From: Acidobacteriota bacterium
GTDB lineage: Bacteria; Acidobacteriota; Thermoanaerobaculia; Multivoradales; Multivoraceae
Reading direction: 5' to 3'
DNA length: 64,000 bases
Assembly (NCBI GenBank): GCA_028875725.1
Contig: JAPPCR010000007.1
Span: 1-64,000 of the forward strand
Part shown: one piece after another, positions 45,015 to 54,347 of the stretch
Layout: every line of letters starts with the position of its first letter
How positions within the stretch are numbered: position 1 is the first letter of the stretch
Notes under the pieces: model-generated
Told to the model about the DNA's origin: nothing
Seen by the model: the letters and a program-made list of their open reading frames with translations, nothing else
Database searches by the model: none
Made by a program: the position numbers and the translations under genes

Positions 45015-45996
45015 AGTCGACGCGACCCGCCAGCTTCCACGCGTAGTCCAGCGCGTGGCCGAGCGAGTCGGTGAACGCCTTCCCCTGCCAGGCGATATCG
45101 AACGCCGTGCCGTGGTCGACGGAAGTCCGCACGATCGGCAGGCCGATCGTCACGTTGACGCCGCGCTCGAAGCCGTAGAGCTTCATCGGTGCGTGGCCCT
45201 GGTCGTGGTACATGCAGACGGCCGCGTCGTAGCGGTCGAGGTGAATCGCCTGGCGGAAGATGGTGTCAGCGGGATGGGGGCCGGACACGTCGAGGCCGTC
45301 GGCAGCCGCGACCTCGATCGCCGGCCGGATGATCTCCTCGTCCTCGGCGCCGAACAGACCGTGCTCCCCGGCATGCGGGTTCAATCCGCAGACGGCGATC
45401 CGCGGACGCTCGATGAATCGCGACAACGCCTCGTGGGTCAGATCGATCACCTTGCGGATCCGCACGGGTTCCACCCGCTCGATCGCCTCGCGCAGGCTGA
45501 CATGAGCGCTGACGTGGGTCACCGCCAGCTCCGGCACGGTCAGCATCATCGCGAAATCGTCGACGCCGCACAGTCCGGCGATGAACTCGGTGTGCCCCTG
45601 GAAGTCCGACCGCGATACACGTGTCGCCTCCTTGTTCATCGGCAGGGTGACGACTCCCGCCACCTTGCCCGCCAACGCGTCTCGCGTGGCGCGGTCCACG
45701 TAGGCCAACGCTGCCGCGCCCGCCTCTGCATTGAGCACTCCCGGCGTCACCCGGTCAGCGCTCAGCAGCCCCAGGTCGCGGACGTTCAGCGCCCCGTCCG
45801 CAGCCTCGTCCGGTTCTCTGACCAGGCGGATCCGCACATCCAATCCCAGCACCGCCCCCGCGCTCGCCAGCACCGCAGCGTCGCCATACAGCACGACCTC
45901 ACTGCCCAGCAGCCCCTCCGCAAACCGCCGGACCGCGATCTCCGGGCCAACGCCCGACGCATCCCCCATCGTCACCGCCATCGGCCGGCCACTCAT
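45013..45996 (-). CDS. pdxA: 4-hydroxythreonine-4-phosphate dehydrogenase
   Basis: 327 residues from an ATG, the normal PdxA length. Family motifs: VTMGDASGVGPEI, LPMNKEATRVS, FQGHTEFIA, AVCGLNPHAGEHGLFG, CMYHDQGHAPMKL and RTSVDHGTAFDIAW. Metal-binding His and Asp residues fall in these blocks. It oxidises 4-phosphohydroxy-threonine in vitamin B6 synthesis. No other pdx gene is nearby, so the gene appears isolated. Its start faces the long inverted-repeat element at 46089. Confidence 0.95.
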   Translation of the reverse strand: MSGRPMAVTMGDASGVGPEIAVRRFAEGLLGSEVVLYGDAAVLASAGAVLGLDVRIRLVREPDEAADGALNVRDLGLLSADRVTPGVLNAEAGAAALAYVDRATRDALAGKVAGVVTLPMNKEATRVSRSDFQGHTEFIAGLCGVDDFAMMLTVPELAVTHVSAHVSLREAIERVEPVRIRKVIDLTHEALSRFIERPRIAVCGLNPHAGEHGLFGAEDEEIIRPAIEVAAADGLDVSGPHPADTIFRQAIHLDRYDAAVCMYHDQGHAPMKLYGFERGVNVTIGLPIVRTSVDHGTAFDIAWQGKAFTDSLGHALDYAWKLAGRVD

Positions 45997-46088
45997 GACC
46001 GCAATCTACTCCGCCCTCTCCTCCACCGCACCATCCGTGGGCGACCCAACAATCCACCGCAGCCAGCCCCACAGGCAACGACCGCCAG

Positions 46089-46259
46089 CCTGGTGCGGTC
46101 CGGGGGAGGGGGTCCCAGCGAGCTTGGAGTGAGCGACTGCCCAAGCCCCATCATCGGCCGAAGCCGACCGGAGCGAACGGAACGCAGCGAGCCCCACCCT
46201 CCACCCCACTCAGAGAAGGCGAGCGTTCGCTGGGACCCCCTCCCCCGGACCGCACCAGG
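46089..46259. repeat. 33-bp perfect inverted repeat with 105-base interior (MITE-like or hairpin element)
   Basis: Bases 46089-46121 and 46227-46259 are exact inverse complements (33 of 33). They begin with CCTGGTGCGGTCC and enclose 105 bases without a gene. It occupies most of the ~355-base gap between pdxA and the nitroreductase gene. No target-site duplication is visible at the outer ends, and no transposase is near. No second copy is seen in the window. The remaining flanks of this gap hold no recognised feature. Confidence 0.75.
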
Positions 46260-46352
46260 CGGGTGTGCCCGGCGCACGACGCCCGGCGGACGGCGGCTGC
46301 CGCTCGTGTAGATTCGCCGCTCCGCCCGCAAGCGAACGCGCGAGGAGGATCC

Positions 46353-46787
46353 ATGGCCGAGTACATCCCAAGTCCGATCAAGTGGGTCCGCGACCAGGTG
46401 GAGCTCTACGAAGGCAGCGGTGGCACAGAGGGCGTCGGCCTGCTCGACACCGGTCTGCCGTGCATCATCGTCACCCACACGGGCAACCGGACCGGCGCGA
46501 TTCGCAAGACACCGCTGATGCGGGTGAAGGACGGCGACAGCTACGTGCTGGTCGCCTCGAAGGGAGGTGCTCCCGTGAATCCCGAATGGGTGTCCAACCT
46601 CCGGGCCGACCCGGATGTCGAGATCAGGGACGCCACGGAGGTTCAGGCGATGCGGGTGCGGGAGGTCGAGGATGCCGATGAACGGGCCCGTGTTTGGGCG
46701 CTGGCCGTGGAGGCGTTCCCGCCGTACGAGCAGTACAGGAACAAAACGCCGCGCACGATCCCCGTGTTCATCGCGGAGCCGGTGTAG
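46353..46787 (+). CDS. deazaflavin (F420)-dependent nitroreductase-family protein
   Basis: 144 residues from the ATG at 46353, behind GAGGAGG. It matches the DDN family with a split-barrel fold: GLPCIIVTHTGNRTGAIRKTPLMRV, YVLVASKGGAPVNPEWVSNL and EVQAMRVREV. Members bind F420 or a related deazaflavin and reduce nitro or other electron-poor groups. The family is most abundant in Actinobacteria, so a transferred origin is possible, though the base composition matches its neighbours. No F420-biosynthesis gene is visible. Confidence 0.85.
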   Translation: MAEYIPSPIKWVRDQVELYEGSGGTEGVGLLDTGLPCIIVTHTGNRTGAIRKTPLMRVKDGDSYVLVASKGGAPVNPEWVSNLRADPDVEIRDATEVQAMRVREVEDADERARVWALAVEAFPPYEQYRNKTPRTIPVFIAEPV

Positions 46788-46804
46788 CAGCCCCGGACTC
46801 TCGG

Positions 46805-49402
46805 CTACCGGGACGGATGGCCTCCGACCCAGACCGGGCTCGACCAGGCCATCGCGTCGTTCAACTGGCGGACGCGGACAAAGTAGTAGTCGCCCTGGCG
46901 CGGTGTATCGCTGTCGGTGTAGCTGAACGCAAGGTCGCGCGGCCCGTCCGGGCGGACCCGCCGGAGGGTCACGGAGTCGCGGTGATAGTCCTCGATCGGC
47001 AGCAGTTTCTCCAGCCGGCCACCCTGAAGATCCGACAGCGGCAGGCGCACCCGGGCGCCCGGGATGACCGCCCGCGGCCGGTAGAACGGCGGCGCCGAGC
47101 CCGTCTCGGCCGCCTCTTCCAGTTCGAGGACGATCGCCGCTCCGGGCTGCACGTCCGCCACTGACAGTCGGAGCGAACTCGTCTCACCGCGGGTGTTCGT
47201 GCGGAAGATGGCGCCGTTGCCGTTCTGCTCCACGTGCTGGGTCGTCGGATTGACGAAGTCCGTCCCCTCGATGGACCGCAGCGTGGCGCCGGCGACCGTC
47301 AGCCGGCCTCGCCAGTGCCGCCATCCGCGCGGGGCGTCGCCCATGTGGATGGGCGTTTCCTCGGAGTAGAACGTGAGCAGCAGGTCGGCGGGCGCTCCGC
47401 CGGCGGTGTCGAGCGAGTAGTCCTCGCTCCAGAGCTCCTCTTCGTTCTTGATCAACGCGATCGAGCCGATCGGCCCGGTGCCGATCACCCGTCCCGCGAT
47501 CTCCCGCACGTCCGAGAACGGCGCCCGCGAGCCCATCATCGTGTCGTTCACCTTGAAATCGAGGATGATGCGATCCCCGGTCGTGGCGTAAGTGCGTCGC
47601 GCCTTCATCCCGTCGAAGATCGCGTCGCGCGACATCTCCGGCGCGAACACAGCCCCCAATCCCCCGCTCTGCGCCAGCGAGGTCCGGTTCGGCGCCGAGT
47701 AGCCGGGATGGGAGAGATGGTCGTCGGACGCCGCGACGACGCCCACCTGATGCCCGCGCGACAGGTACTCCTGCATGAACCACTCGAAGGTCCCGTGCAT
47801 CGACATCATCTCGACCAGGGGCTCCAGGCCCGGGTGCGACTGCCGGAAGTCGCCCGGGTTGTGGGCGTGCGGGATGACGACGACGTCACGGCGGTCGTAG
47901 CGGGTGTCGAGTTCGCGGTAGAGCTCGGACAACGTCGGGAACTCGAGCACCGAGATCACGTCCTGGTCGCCGACCGTGCGGTAGAGGACGTTGTGGTGAC
48001 CGCCGCCCTGGCGCGTGTGCCGCGTCCACTCCCAGCCGAGGTAGGGAACGAACCGCCCCGGCGCGTCGTACTCGGCGCTCTTCTCGCGCATCAGTTCCCA
48101 TTCGCCGGCGTCCAGCCAGATGTCGTGCTCCGAGTGCGTGACGAAGTCGAGTCGCGCGTCGTCGCGCGCGAACCGCATGAAGAAGTCGAGGGTGCCAATG
48201 CCCTCGGCGTAGCCCGAATGGCCGTGGGTGTCGCCCCAGTAGATGCCGTACTCGGGGTCGTCCGCGACCAGGATCGGATTCGCGTCCCCGGCAATCGACG
48301 GCCCCTCGCCCCGGGAGCGAATCGCCGCCCAGTAGACGCCGGGTTCGTCGAGGGTCAGTTCGACGACCGTGATCGCCTCGGTTCCCGACTCGATCGAGGC
48401 GCGGAGCTCCCCGTTCAACAGGACATCGAAGCCCGGAATGTCGCCGGTCGCCCGGTTGTAGAAACGGTCCTCCGCGCGCACCGAGAACTCGAAGAGCTCG
48501 CCGGTCCGCACCACGCTCGGAGCGAAGCCGTGGACTCCGGCGACCGTCGTGCCGATCACCGCGAACGGCAGAATGGGCTGCGGGCGCCACTCTCCGGAGC
48601 CGTCGAGGTCGACGTAGAGCGGAAACGGGATTCTGGCGCCCGTCGTCTGCGTCATCAGGACTCCCGGGCCGCCGCCCGACGTGTCGCCGTAGGTGATCGT
48701 CACCGACTCGCCGGCGTCGAGCCGCCCCTCCACGAGTCGGAACGCGAGCGCCGGTTCCGGAGCGCGGAAGCCTCCGTGCGGCCCCGAGGCCATGTAGACC
48801 TCGGCCTCGAAGACGGCGTCGCCGTCACTCGTCTCGAGACTCACGTAGCCGGCGCCGGCCGGGTCGGAGGTCTGAAAGGCGCCGTAGTTCACGTTGAAGT
48901 GGCGAGCGACCCAGAACCCGCCGCCGGTCTCGACCGGCCGCGTACCGGCGGTCCACGTCTGACGAACCGTCGCGTACTGACGGGCCTCGAAGGGTCCCGG
49001 GGTGTCCGTTGCCAGCGAACCGAGCGCGCCTTCCTCTTCCCGCAGCGTGAACTCGCGCACCAGCCGGTCGATCATGGCGCCCGCGCTGACGGCGGACTCG
49101 CCGGTCGGGGGCAACGTCGAGTTCAGACGCACCCGCGGCCCCTCCAGGCCCATCTCGTGACCGGCCAGGGCGAGCGCGTCGGCCCAGTCGGCCGCCACCG
49201 CCGCCCGCGCGGCGATCGTCGACTCGTCCGTCGGCCGCGCCGCAACGTCCGCCTTGAGCTGCTCGATCGCGGCGCCCAGATCACCGTCGTAGGCTGCGCC
49301 CGGGCCGTCCGTGTCGCAGCCGGAAACGGCAAGGGCAAAGGCGAGGGCACCGCTCACAAACAGCGGCGCCCGGCCCCAGCCGTACCTTCCGATCCGGATC
49401 AG
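46805..49402 (-). CDS. DUF3604 lipoprotein (PHP-like metal-dependent)
   Basis: 865 residues if translation starts at CTG 49402, which overlaps the upstream TonB-receptor stop as CTGA. This gives a clean lipoprotein signal (basic residues, then ALAFALAVSGC). A GTG at 49357 would leave no basic N-region, and a longer frame from 49597 would run 200 bases into the TonB gene. The DUF3604 core shows PHP-like metal sites: YWGDTHGHSGYAEG, VTHSEHDIWLDAGE, IPHAHNPGDF and VAASDDHLSHPG, then ARRTYATTGDRI. It is anchored in the periplasm and likely acts with the TonB receptor. Its substrate is unknown. Confidence 0.85.
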   Translation of the reverse strand: MIRIGRYGWGRAPLFVSGALAFALAVSGCDTDGPGAAYDGDLGAAIEQLKADVAARPTDESTIAARAAVAADWADALALAGHEMGLEGPRVRLNSTLPPTGESAVSAGAMIDRLVREFTLREEEGALGSLATDTPGPFEARQYATVRQTWTAGTRPVETGGGFWVARHFNVNYGAFQTSDPAGAGYVSLETSDGDAVFEAEVYMASGPHGGFRAPEPALAFRLVEGRLDAGESVTITYGDTSGGGPGVLMTQTTGARIPFPLYVDLDGSGEWRPQPILPFAVIGTTVAGVHGFAPSVVRTGELFEFSVRAEDRFYNRATGDIPGFDVLLNGELRASIESGTEAITVVELTLDEPGVYWAAIRSRGEGPSIAGDANPILVADDPEYGIYWGDTHGHSGYAEGIGTLDFFMRFARDDARLDFVTHSEHDIWLDAGEWELMREKSAEYDAPGRFVPYLGWEWTRHTRQGGGHHNVLYRTVGDQDVISVLEFPTLSELYRELDTRYDRRDVVVIPHAHNPGDFRQSHPGLEPLVEMMSMHGTFEWFMQEYLSRGHQVGVVAASDDHLSHPGYSAPNRTSLAQSGGLGAVFAPEMSRDAIFDGMKARRTYATTGDRIILDFKVNDTMMGSRAPFSDVREIAGRVIGTGPIGSIALIKNEEELWSEDYSLDTAGGAPADLLLTFYSEETPIHMGDAPRGWRHWRGRLTVAGATLRSIEGTDFVNPTTQHVEQNGNGAIFRTNTRGETSSLRLSVADVQPGAAIVLELEEAAETGSAPPFYRPRAVIPGARVRLPLSDLQGGRLEKLLPIEDYHRDSVTLRRVRPDGPRDLAFSYTDSDTPRQGDYYFVRVRQLNDAMAWSSPVWVGGHPSR

Positions 49403-52083
49403 AAGCTGAAGCCCACCTTCAGCCGGAACTCTCGCGGTCGCTGATAGGAGGAGACCCTCGCGTTCGGCCGTCCCGTCGACGTGTTGATGGTGACGGGCTC
49501 CTGACTGTCCGTCGCGTTCGCGAGATCGAAGCCGATCTTTGCCCGCACGTTGCCGACCATCGCGACCGAGTACATCAGGGACAGATCGACAGTCCATGTG
49601 TCCGGCAGCCGGTTGGCGTCCGACGGCTCACGGTACGTCGACGTCGTGATCGTCTGGCCCGAAACCGGGTGACGGACCTGAGTAGAGACGTGGCTCCCCC
49701 AGGGCCTCCCGGCGGCGTAGTGAAGGAAGCCGCCCAGCACCAGGTCGTGCCGGCCGAAATCGAAGCGCTTCATGCCGATGACGTTCGCCAGATGCTCCCG
49801 ATCCTCGAGCAGCCGCCCGAACCACCAGTCGCTCGAGGTCGCGTTGGTCAGCCCGGTGCCGACCTCGATTCCGCCCAGGCCCTCGAACAGGTTGAAGTTG
49901 TCGTTGAAGGAGTTGATGTTCCCCTCGGTCGAACTCAGGGTGTAGTTCGTGCGCAGGGTCCAGTTGTTGCGGAACAGCCGGTTCGCCTCGAGCTGCAGCG
50001 CCCGGTACTCGCGGCGGGCGTCGGACCAGTTCCGAAGATCCCGGACTACCCGGCCGGCATCGTCGTACTGGAGCGTGGCGTGGAAGATGTTCGTCGCCTC
50101 GCTCGCCACCAGGCGCGACTTGACGACCCACTTCTCGGACACCTGGAAATCGGCGCCGAAGGAGATCTCATCCTTGTAGTAGGGGTCGATGTCCTGGATG
50201 GCCTGGTCGAACGTGGGCTCGACACGCCGCTGGAAGCGGTCGTAGCGCAGGGTCTCGCGGTTCCACAGGAACTGCTCGTAGATGTTCTCGCCGTTGTTCT
50301 GGCGGGAGAACTCCTGGAGCACGATGCCCATGCCGATCGCGTGGTAGTAGCGACCGAGCGTGCCGCGGAGCAGGATGCTGCCGTCGGCCTTCATGTCGTA
50401 GACGCCGCTGATCCTGGGGACGAACTCGGTGTACTCGTTGACCCGCTCGCCGATGTCGTTGTCGATCGTCTGTTGGTCGCCCCGAATGCCCAGGGTCCAC
50501 ACCCAGTTGTCGCCGACCTCGAAGCGATCCTGCACGAAGCCGGCCAGGAAGTCGCTGGTCTCGGTGATCACGTCCGACCGGTCGAACACCCGCTTGTTCA
50601 CGGGCGTCACGAAGCCGCCGGGCAGGCTAGCGTCGTAGTTCCGGCCGCGGAACTCGGTGATGATCGAGGTCAGGTTGCTGAACTCGATCGCCTGCGCGTC
50701 GATGCCGAACTTCCACTCGTGGCGGCCCCGGAAGCTCGTCAGGGACACGTTCGCCTGGTCGCGCGGGAAGTCGTTGAAGCCCTCGGCCAGGCGCACGGCC
50801 GGACCGTTGTACCTCAGGCCCGTCGCCAGGTCGCGGTAGCGGAAGTTGTTCCCCGGCGGATCGTCCGGCGAGGCGTTCGGATCGATCGCGTGCTGCTCCG
50901 CCGCGTGACGGCCGACGAACTCCTCGCGGTTCGCGACCTTGAACTCGAGGAAGTTCGAGGCGCCCAGTCCGAGACTCCAGTTCAGCGTCTGCACCCGCCC
51001 GTTCAGCGGGAAGTTCATGATCGCGTACTGGTCGCCGGGGTTGCCGGAAAGCCCGATGGCATCCGACGGAGCATCGATCGCGGTGACCGCGATCTGCTGA
51101 GTGTCCCTGGGCTGGAAGTTGACCTTGGCGACCAGGGGATCCGCCTGGCGGCTGAGATTGACGACGGTCCCGTCCCGCAAGCGATCGATCCGGTTGTCGG
51201 AGATCCGGCCATAGGACACGAAGAACCACGCCCGGTTGCGAGCGAGCGGACCGCCGACGCTGGTCTCGTAGCTGTTGATCTGGTCATCGGGACGCTCAAG
51301 CTCCAGGATGTCCGGCGCCCTCCACTTCGGGTTCTGGCCGATGTAGAGCGCCTCGCCGTGGAACTCGTTCGTCCCCGTCTTGACCGTCGAGTTGATGATG
51401 CCGGACGTCGCCCGGCCATACTCCGCACCGAAGCCGGTCGACTCGAGCTTCGTCTCGGTCAGCGCGGTGCTGGGGATGAGCAGACGCATCTCGCCGCCGC
51501 GACGGTGCATCGACGTATCCACGCCTTCGACGTAGACGCCCACCTCGGTCGAGATGCCGCCGTTCACGGACGGCACGGTATCCGCGTCATTCCGGTTGAC
51601 AACCGACGGCAACTGCCGGATCGCCGCGTTGTAGGTACGCGTGCCGAAAGCGACGTTGTCCGTCACCTCCTCCGGGATCGTCGCCGCCAGGGCGGTCTCA
51701 TAGCGGCTGATCAGGGGAGCCTCGCCCGTGACCGTGATCTCCTCTTCGGTCGCGGAAACCAGGGTCAGGTCGATGCCGCGGCGTTGGCCCGGTTCGAGGT
51801 CTGTCGCCAGTTCGGCCGCGCCGAGGCCCTCGAGCTCGGCGTTCACCGTGTAGCGCCCGGCGAGCAGCAGCGCGAAGCGGTAGACGCCGTCAGCGTCCGT
51901 GATGACCGTCCGCGTGTTCTGCGGGCCGGTCAGCGTGACGGTGACGCCAGGCAGCGGCGCACCCTGGGCGTCCAGGACGCGGCCGTCGATCGTGCCCGTC
52001 TGCGGACCGTCCGCGAGCAGCGGTCCCGCGCAGACCAGGACGATAAGGGCCGTGCACCAGCCCGAGATTAGACTTCGCTTCAT
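49399..52083 (-). CDS. TonB-dependent receptor with carboxypeptidase-regulatory N-terminal domain
   Basis: 894 residues from an ATG behind GGAGG. A signal peptide ends at GPLLADG. A carboxypeptidase-regulatory-like domain follows (TIDGRVLDAQGAPLPGVTVTL), then a plug (VYVEGVDTSMHRRGG; FGAEYGRATSGIINSTVKTG) and a barrel of ~600 residues ending in Phe (FRLKVGFSF). The receptor type is the same as the one at 10046, but the two proteins differ along their length and are likely to import different substrates. It precedes the DUF3604 gene with a 4-base overlap. A 158-base region separates it from the divergent sulfatase gene. Confidence 0.9.
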   Translation of the reverse strand: MKRSLISGWCTALIVLVCAGPLLADGPQTGTIDGRVLDAQGAPLPGVTVTLTGPQNTRTVITDADGVYRFALLLAGRYTVNAELEGLGAAELATDLEPGQRRGIDLTLVSATEEEITVTGEAPLISRYETALAATIPEEVTDNVAFGTRTYNAAIRQLPSVVNRNDADTVPSVNGGISTEVGVYVEGVDTSMHRRGGEMRLLIPSTALTETKLESTGFGAEYGRATSGIINSTVKTGTNEFHGEALYIGQNPKWRAPDILELERPDDQINSYETSVGGPLARNRAWFFVSYGRISDNRIDRLRDGTVVNLSRQADPLVAKVNFQPRDTQQIAVTAIDAPSDAIGLSGNPGDQYAIMNFPLNGRVQTLNWSLGLGASNFLEFKVANREEFVGRHAAEQHAIDPNASPDDPPGNNFRYRDLATGLRYNGPAVRLAEGFNDFPRDQANVSLTSFRGRHEWKFGIDAQAIEFSNLTSIITEFRGRNYDASLPGGFVTPVNKRVFDRSDVITETSDFLAGFVQDRFEVGDNWVWTLGIRGDQQTIDNDIGERVNEYTEFVPRISGVYDMKADGSILLRGTLGRYYHAIGMGIVLQEFSRQNNGENIYEQFLWNRETLRYDRFQRRVEPTFDQAIQDIDPYYKDEISFGADFQVSEKWVVKSRLVASEATNIFHATLQYDDAGRVVRDLRNWSDARREYRALQLEANRLFRNNWTLRTNYTLSSTEGNINSFNDNFNLFEGLGGIEVGTGLTNATSSDWWFGRLLEDREHLANVIGMKRFDFGRHDLVLGGFLHYAAGRPWGSHVSTQVRHPVSGQTITTSTYREPSDANRLPDTWTVDLSLMYSVAMVGNVRAKIGFDLANATDSQEPVTINTSTGRPNARVSSYQRPREFRLKVGFSF

Positions 52084-52241
52084 CCTTGATGCCTCCAGTC
52101 GATCGGGCGACCGCCCGGAACAGGGTTCAAGGCTGCATAGCCGATCATGTTGCTTGGTGAGTAGCCTAAGCTAGCCAACGCCGTAGGAATCATCAAGTTC
52201 GTTCAATCCGCCGTACTCCCCAAGCCGGAAGGAGGAGTTCC

Positions 52242-53684
52242 ATGAAGCGCAGCACCCGCCGCGATTTCCTCCAACAGTCATCCCGTCTGATCGCTGGCGG
52301 CACCCTGGCCGGTCTGGCCGGTTGCGACGCTGCCGAGAAGCCGGTGGCTGTCGACGATCGCCCCAACCTGCTCTTCTTCTTTCCCGACCAGCACCGGCCC
52401 GACTGGCTCGGCCCAGGCAGCGGCGGTCTCGCCGCACTGCGAACACCGAACATCGACCGCCTCGCCCGCGACGGCGTCAACTTCACCAACGCCCTCGTGC
52501 CGTCGCCTGTCTGCGCCCCCTCACGCGCCTGCCTGGCCTCCGGCCGCGAGTACGACCGTTGCGGCGTGAGCAGCAACCGATTCGACTATCCGCTCGACCA
52601 GACGACCTTCTACGGGCGACTCCGCGACTCCGGCTACCACACGATGGCGGTCGGCAAGCTCGACATGTCGAAGAACAGCGGCAACTGGGGTATCGACGGA
52701 ACGAACTTCGCCGATGACTGGGGCTTCTCGGCGCAGATCAACAACTGTGGCAAGGGCGACGGCATGGAGTCCTACCTGGAGGATCCGGAAGGGCCGAAGG
52801 ACCCGTACTACGCCTTTCTCGACTCCCTCGAACCGCCGCAGGGCAAGGCCTGCGCCGAGGACTTCCGGCGGCGACGCTCCGGCTTCCCCGACACCTGGTG
52901 GGGCGACGTGATCACCTCGCCCCTCGGACCTGAGGCCTACTGCGACAACTGGATCGCACGCAACGGACTCGACCTGATCGAGGCGGCGCCGCGGGACCGG
53001 CCCTGGCACCTCGTCATCAACTTCACCGGGCCCCACCCGCCGGTCGACATCACGGCCGAGATGGAAAACTGGGTGCGCGACAGGGATGGTCTCGGCCAAC
53101 CCTTCGCCTACGAAGGCGCCCTGACTCCCGCCGAACACGTGGCCCTGCGCCAGAACTACGCCGCGATGATCGAGAACATCGACACCTGGCTGGGCCGCTA
53201 CATCGACATGCTCGACGAAACCGGCCAGCTCGAGAACACGATCATCGTCTACTCAAGCGACCACGGCGAGATGCTCGGCGACCACGCGCGCTGGGGGAAG
53301 TCGGTCCCCTACCAGGCCTCCGCGGGCGTACCCCTGCTGGCGGCCGGACCCGGTATCCGCGCCGGCTACGAGTGCCCCTTGCCGACCACCGTGCTCGACC
53401 TCGCCGCCACCTTCCTGGACTACGCCGGGCTTCCCACGCCGGCCGACATGGACAGCCAGTCACTGCGGCCACTGCTCGAAGGACGGACCGACAGCCACCG
53501 GGAGGTCGTCCTCTCCGGGCTTCGGAACTGGCGACTCGCCTACGACGGTCGCTACAAACTGGTGACCGGCTTCGGGGACGAGGACATCCTCTGGGATCTG
53601 GAGGCCGATCCGTTGGAGACGGAGAACCTGGCTGCTAGACAGCCGGAGGTCGTGCGGCGGCTGCGGGAGGTCCTGCCCCGCTGA
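52242..53684 (+). CDS. Tat-exported type I sulfatase
   Basis: 480 residues from an ATG behind GGAGGAG. The N-terminus is a Tat signal (STRRDFLQQSS) ending at a lipobox-like GLAGC. The formylglycine signature CAPSRACLASGR is intact. Other sulfatase motifs: FFPDQHRPDW, VGKLDMS, INFTGPHPPVD and YSSDHGEMLGDHA. It hydrolyses sulfate esters or choline-sulfate-type substrates in the periplasm. It is divergent from the TonB receptor, so the two may be regulated together for uptake of sulfated polymers. Confidence 0.9.
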   Translation: MKRSTRRDFLQQSSRLIAGGTLAGLAGCDAAEKPVAVDDRPNLLFFFPDQHRPDWLGPGSGGLAALRTPNIDRLARDGVNFTNALVPSPVCAPSRACLASGREYDRCGVSSNRFDYPLDQTTFYGRLRDSGYHTMAVGKLDMSKNSGNWGIDGTNFADDWGFSAQINNCGKGDGMESYLEDPEGPKDPYYAFLDSLEPPQGKACAEDFRRRRSGFPDTWWGDVITSPLGPEAYCDNWIARNGLDLIEAAPRDRPWHLVINFTGPHPPVDITAEMENWVRDRDGLGQPFAYEGALTPAEHVALRQNYAAMIENIDTWLGRYIDMLDETGQLENTIIVYSSDHGEMLGDHARWGKSVPYQASAGVPLLAAGPGIRAGYECPLPTTVLDLAATFLDYAGLPTPADMDSQSLRPLLEGRTDSHREVVLSGLRNWRLAYDGRYKLVTGFGDEDILWDLEADPLETENLAARQPEVVRRLREVLPR

Positions 53685-53711
53685 GATTGCCAGAGTTGAT
53701 AAGTTCCTGCC

Positions 53712-54347
53712 ATGAGATTCGAGGAACTCGTGGCCGCGGTCGCCGACGAGCCCGTCTTCGAGACCGGCCTGCTGCTCGCCGGACCGCGCGACGCCGACAA
53801 CATCAGGCGGCAACTGTCGCGCTGGGTCCGTGGCGGCAAAGTCCAGCAGATGCGGCGCGGCCTGTACGCGCTGGCGCCGCCCTGGCAGCGCCGCGTCCCG
53901 CATCCGTTCCTGCTCGCCAACCGCCTGGCGCCGGGTTCCTACGTCAGCGGCCCGGCGGCATTGGCCTTCGCCCATGCAATCCCCGAGTACGCGCCGGAAG
54001 TCACCAGCGTGACGACCGGACGACCGCACATCCGGCGTTTGCCTTCCAGTCGCTTCTCCTTCCGCCACCTGAAGGCGGACCGGTTCTTCGGCTACAGACT
54101 GCTCGACCTGGGCGCCGATCAACGGGCATTCGTGGCGACCCCGGAGAAGGCCCTGCTCGACTCCGTCTACCTGCAACCCGGCGGCCACCACAGGGAGTTC
54201 CTGCGGGAACTTCGGCTTGACTTCGGCGCTCTCGATCTCGACGCCCTCGATCGGACGGCGGCGCGATTCGGCGCGCCGAAGACGACTCGAACGGCCAGCC
54301 GCATCCGCGAGCTCGCCGCCGAGGCGCCCGCATACGACCTGCTGTGA
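53712..54347 (+). CDS. AbiEi-type antitoxin/transcriptional repressor
   Basis: 211 residues from an ATG. The N-terminal ~70 residues form a winged-helix (DADNIRRQLSRWVRGGKVQQMRRGLYAL), and the rest matches AbiEi (ANRLAPGSYVSGPAALAFAHAIPE; VATPEKALLDSVYLQPG). AbiEi is the antitoxin and autorepressor of the type IV toxin-antitoxin system, which acts in phage defence. The start codon of the AbiEii gene overlaps its stop (GTGA). No clear inverted-repeat operator could be picked out in the 27 bases after the sulfatase gene. Confidence 0.85.
   Translation: MRFEELVAAVADEPVFETGLLLAGPRDADNIRRQLSRWVRGGKVQQMRRGLYALAPPWQRRVPHPFLLANRLAPGSYVSGPAALAFAHAIPEYAPEVTSVTTGRPHIRRLPSSRFSFRHLKADRFFGYRLLDLGADQRAFVATPEKALLDSVYLQPGGHHREFLRELRLDFGALDLDALDRTAARFGAPKTTRTASRIRELAAEAPAYDLL

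Noticed and set aside
47234..52071. Long plus-strand frames (about 736 and 800 codons) opposite the DUF3604 and TonB genes
   Set aside because: Same antisense pattern; no motifs, and both genes on the minus strand have strong family matches.
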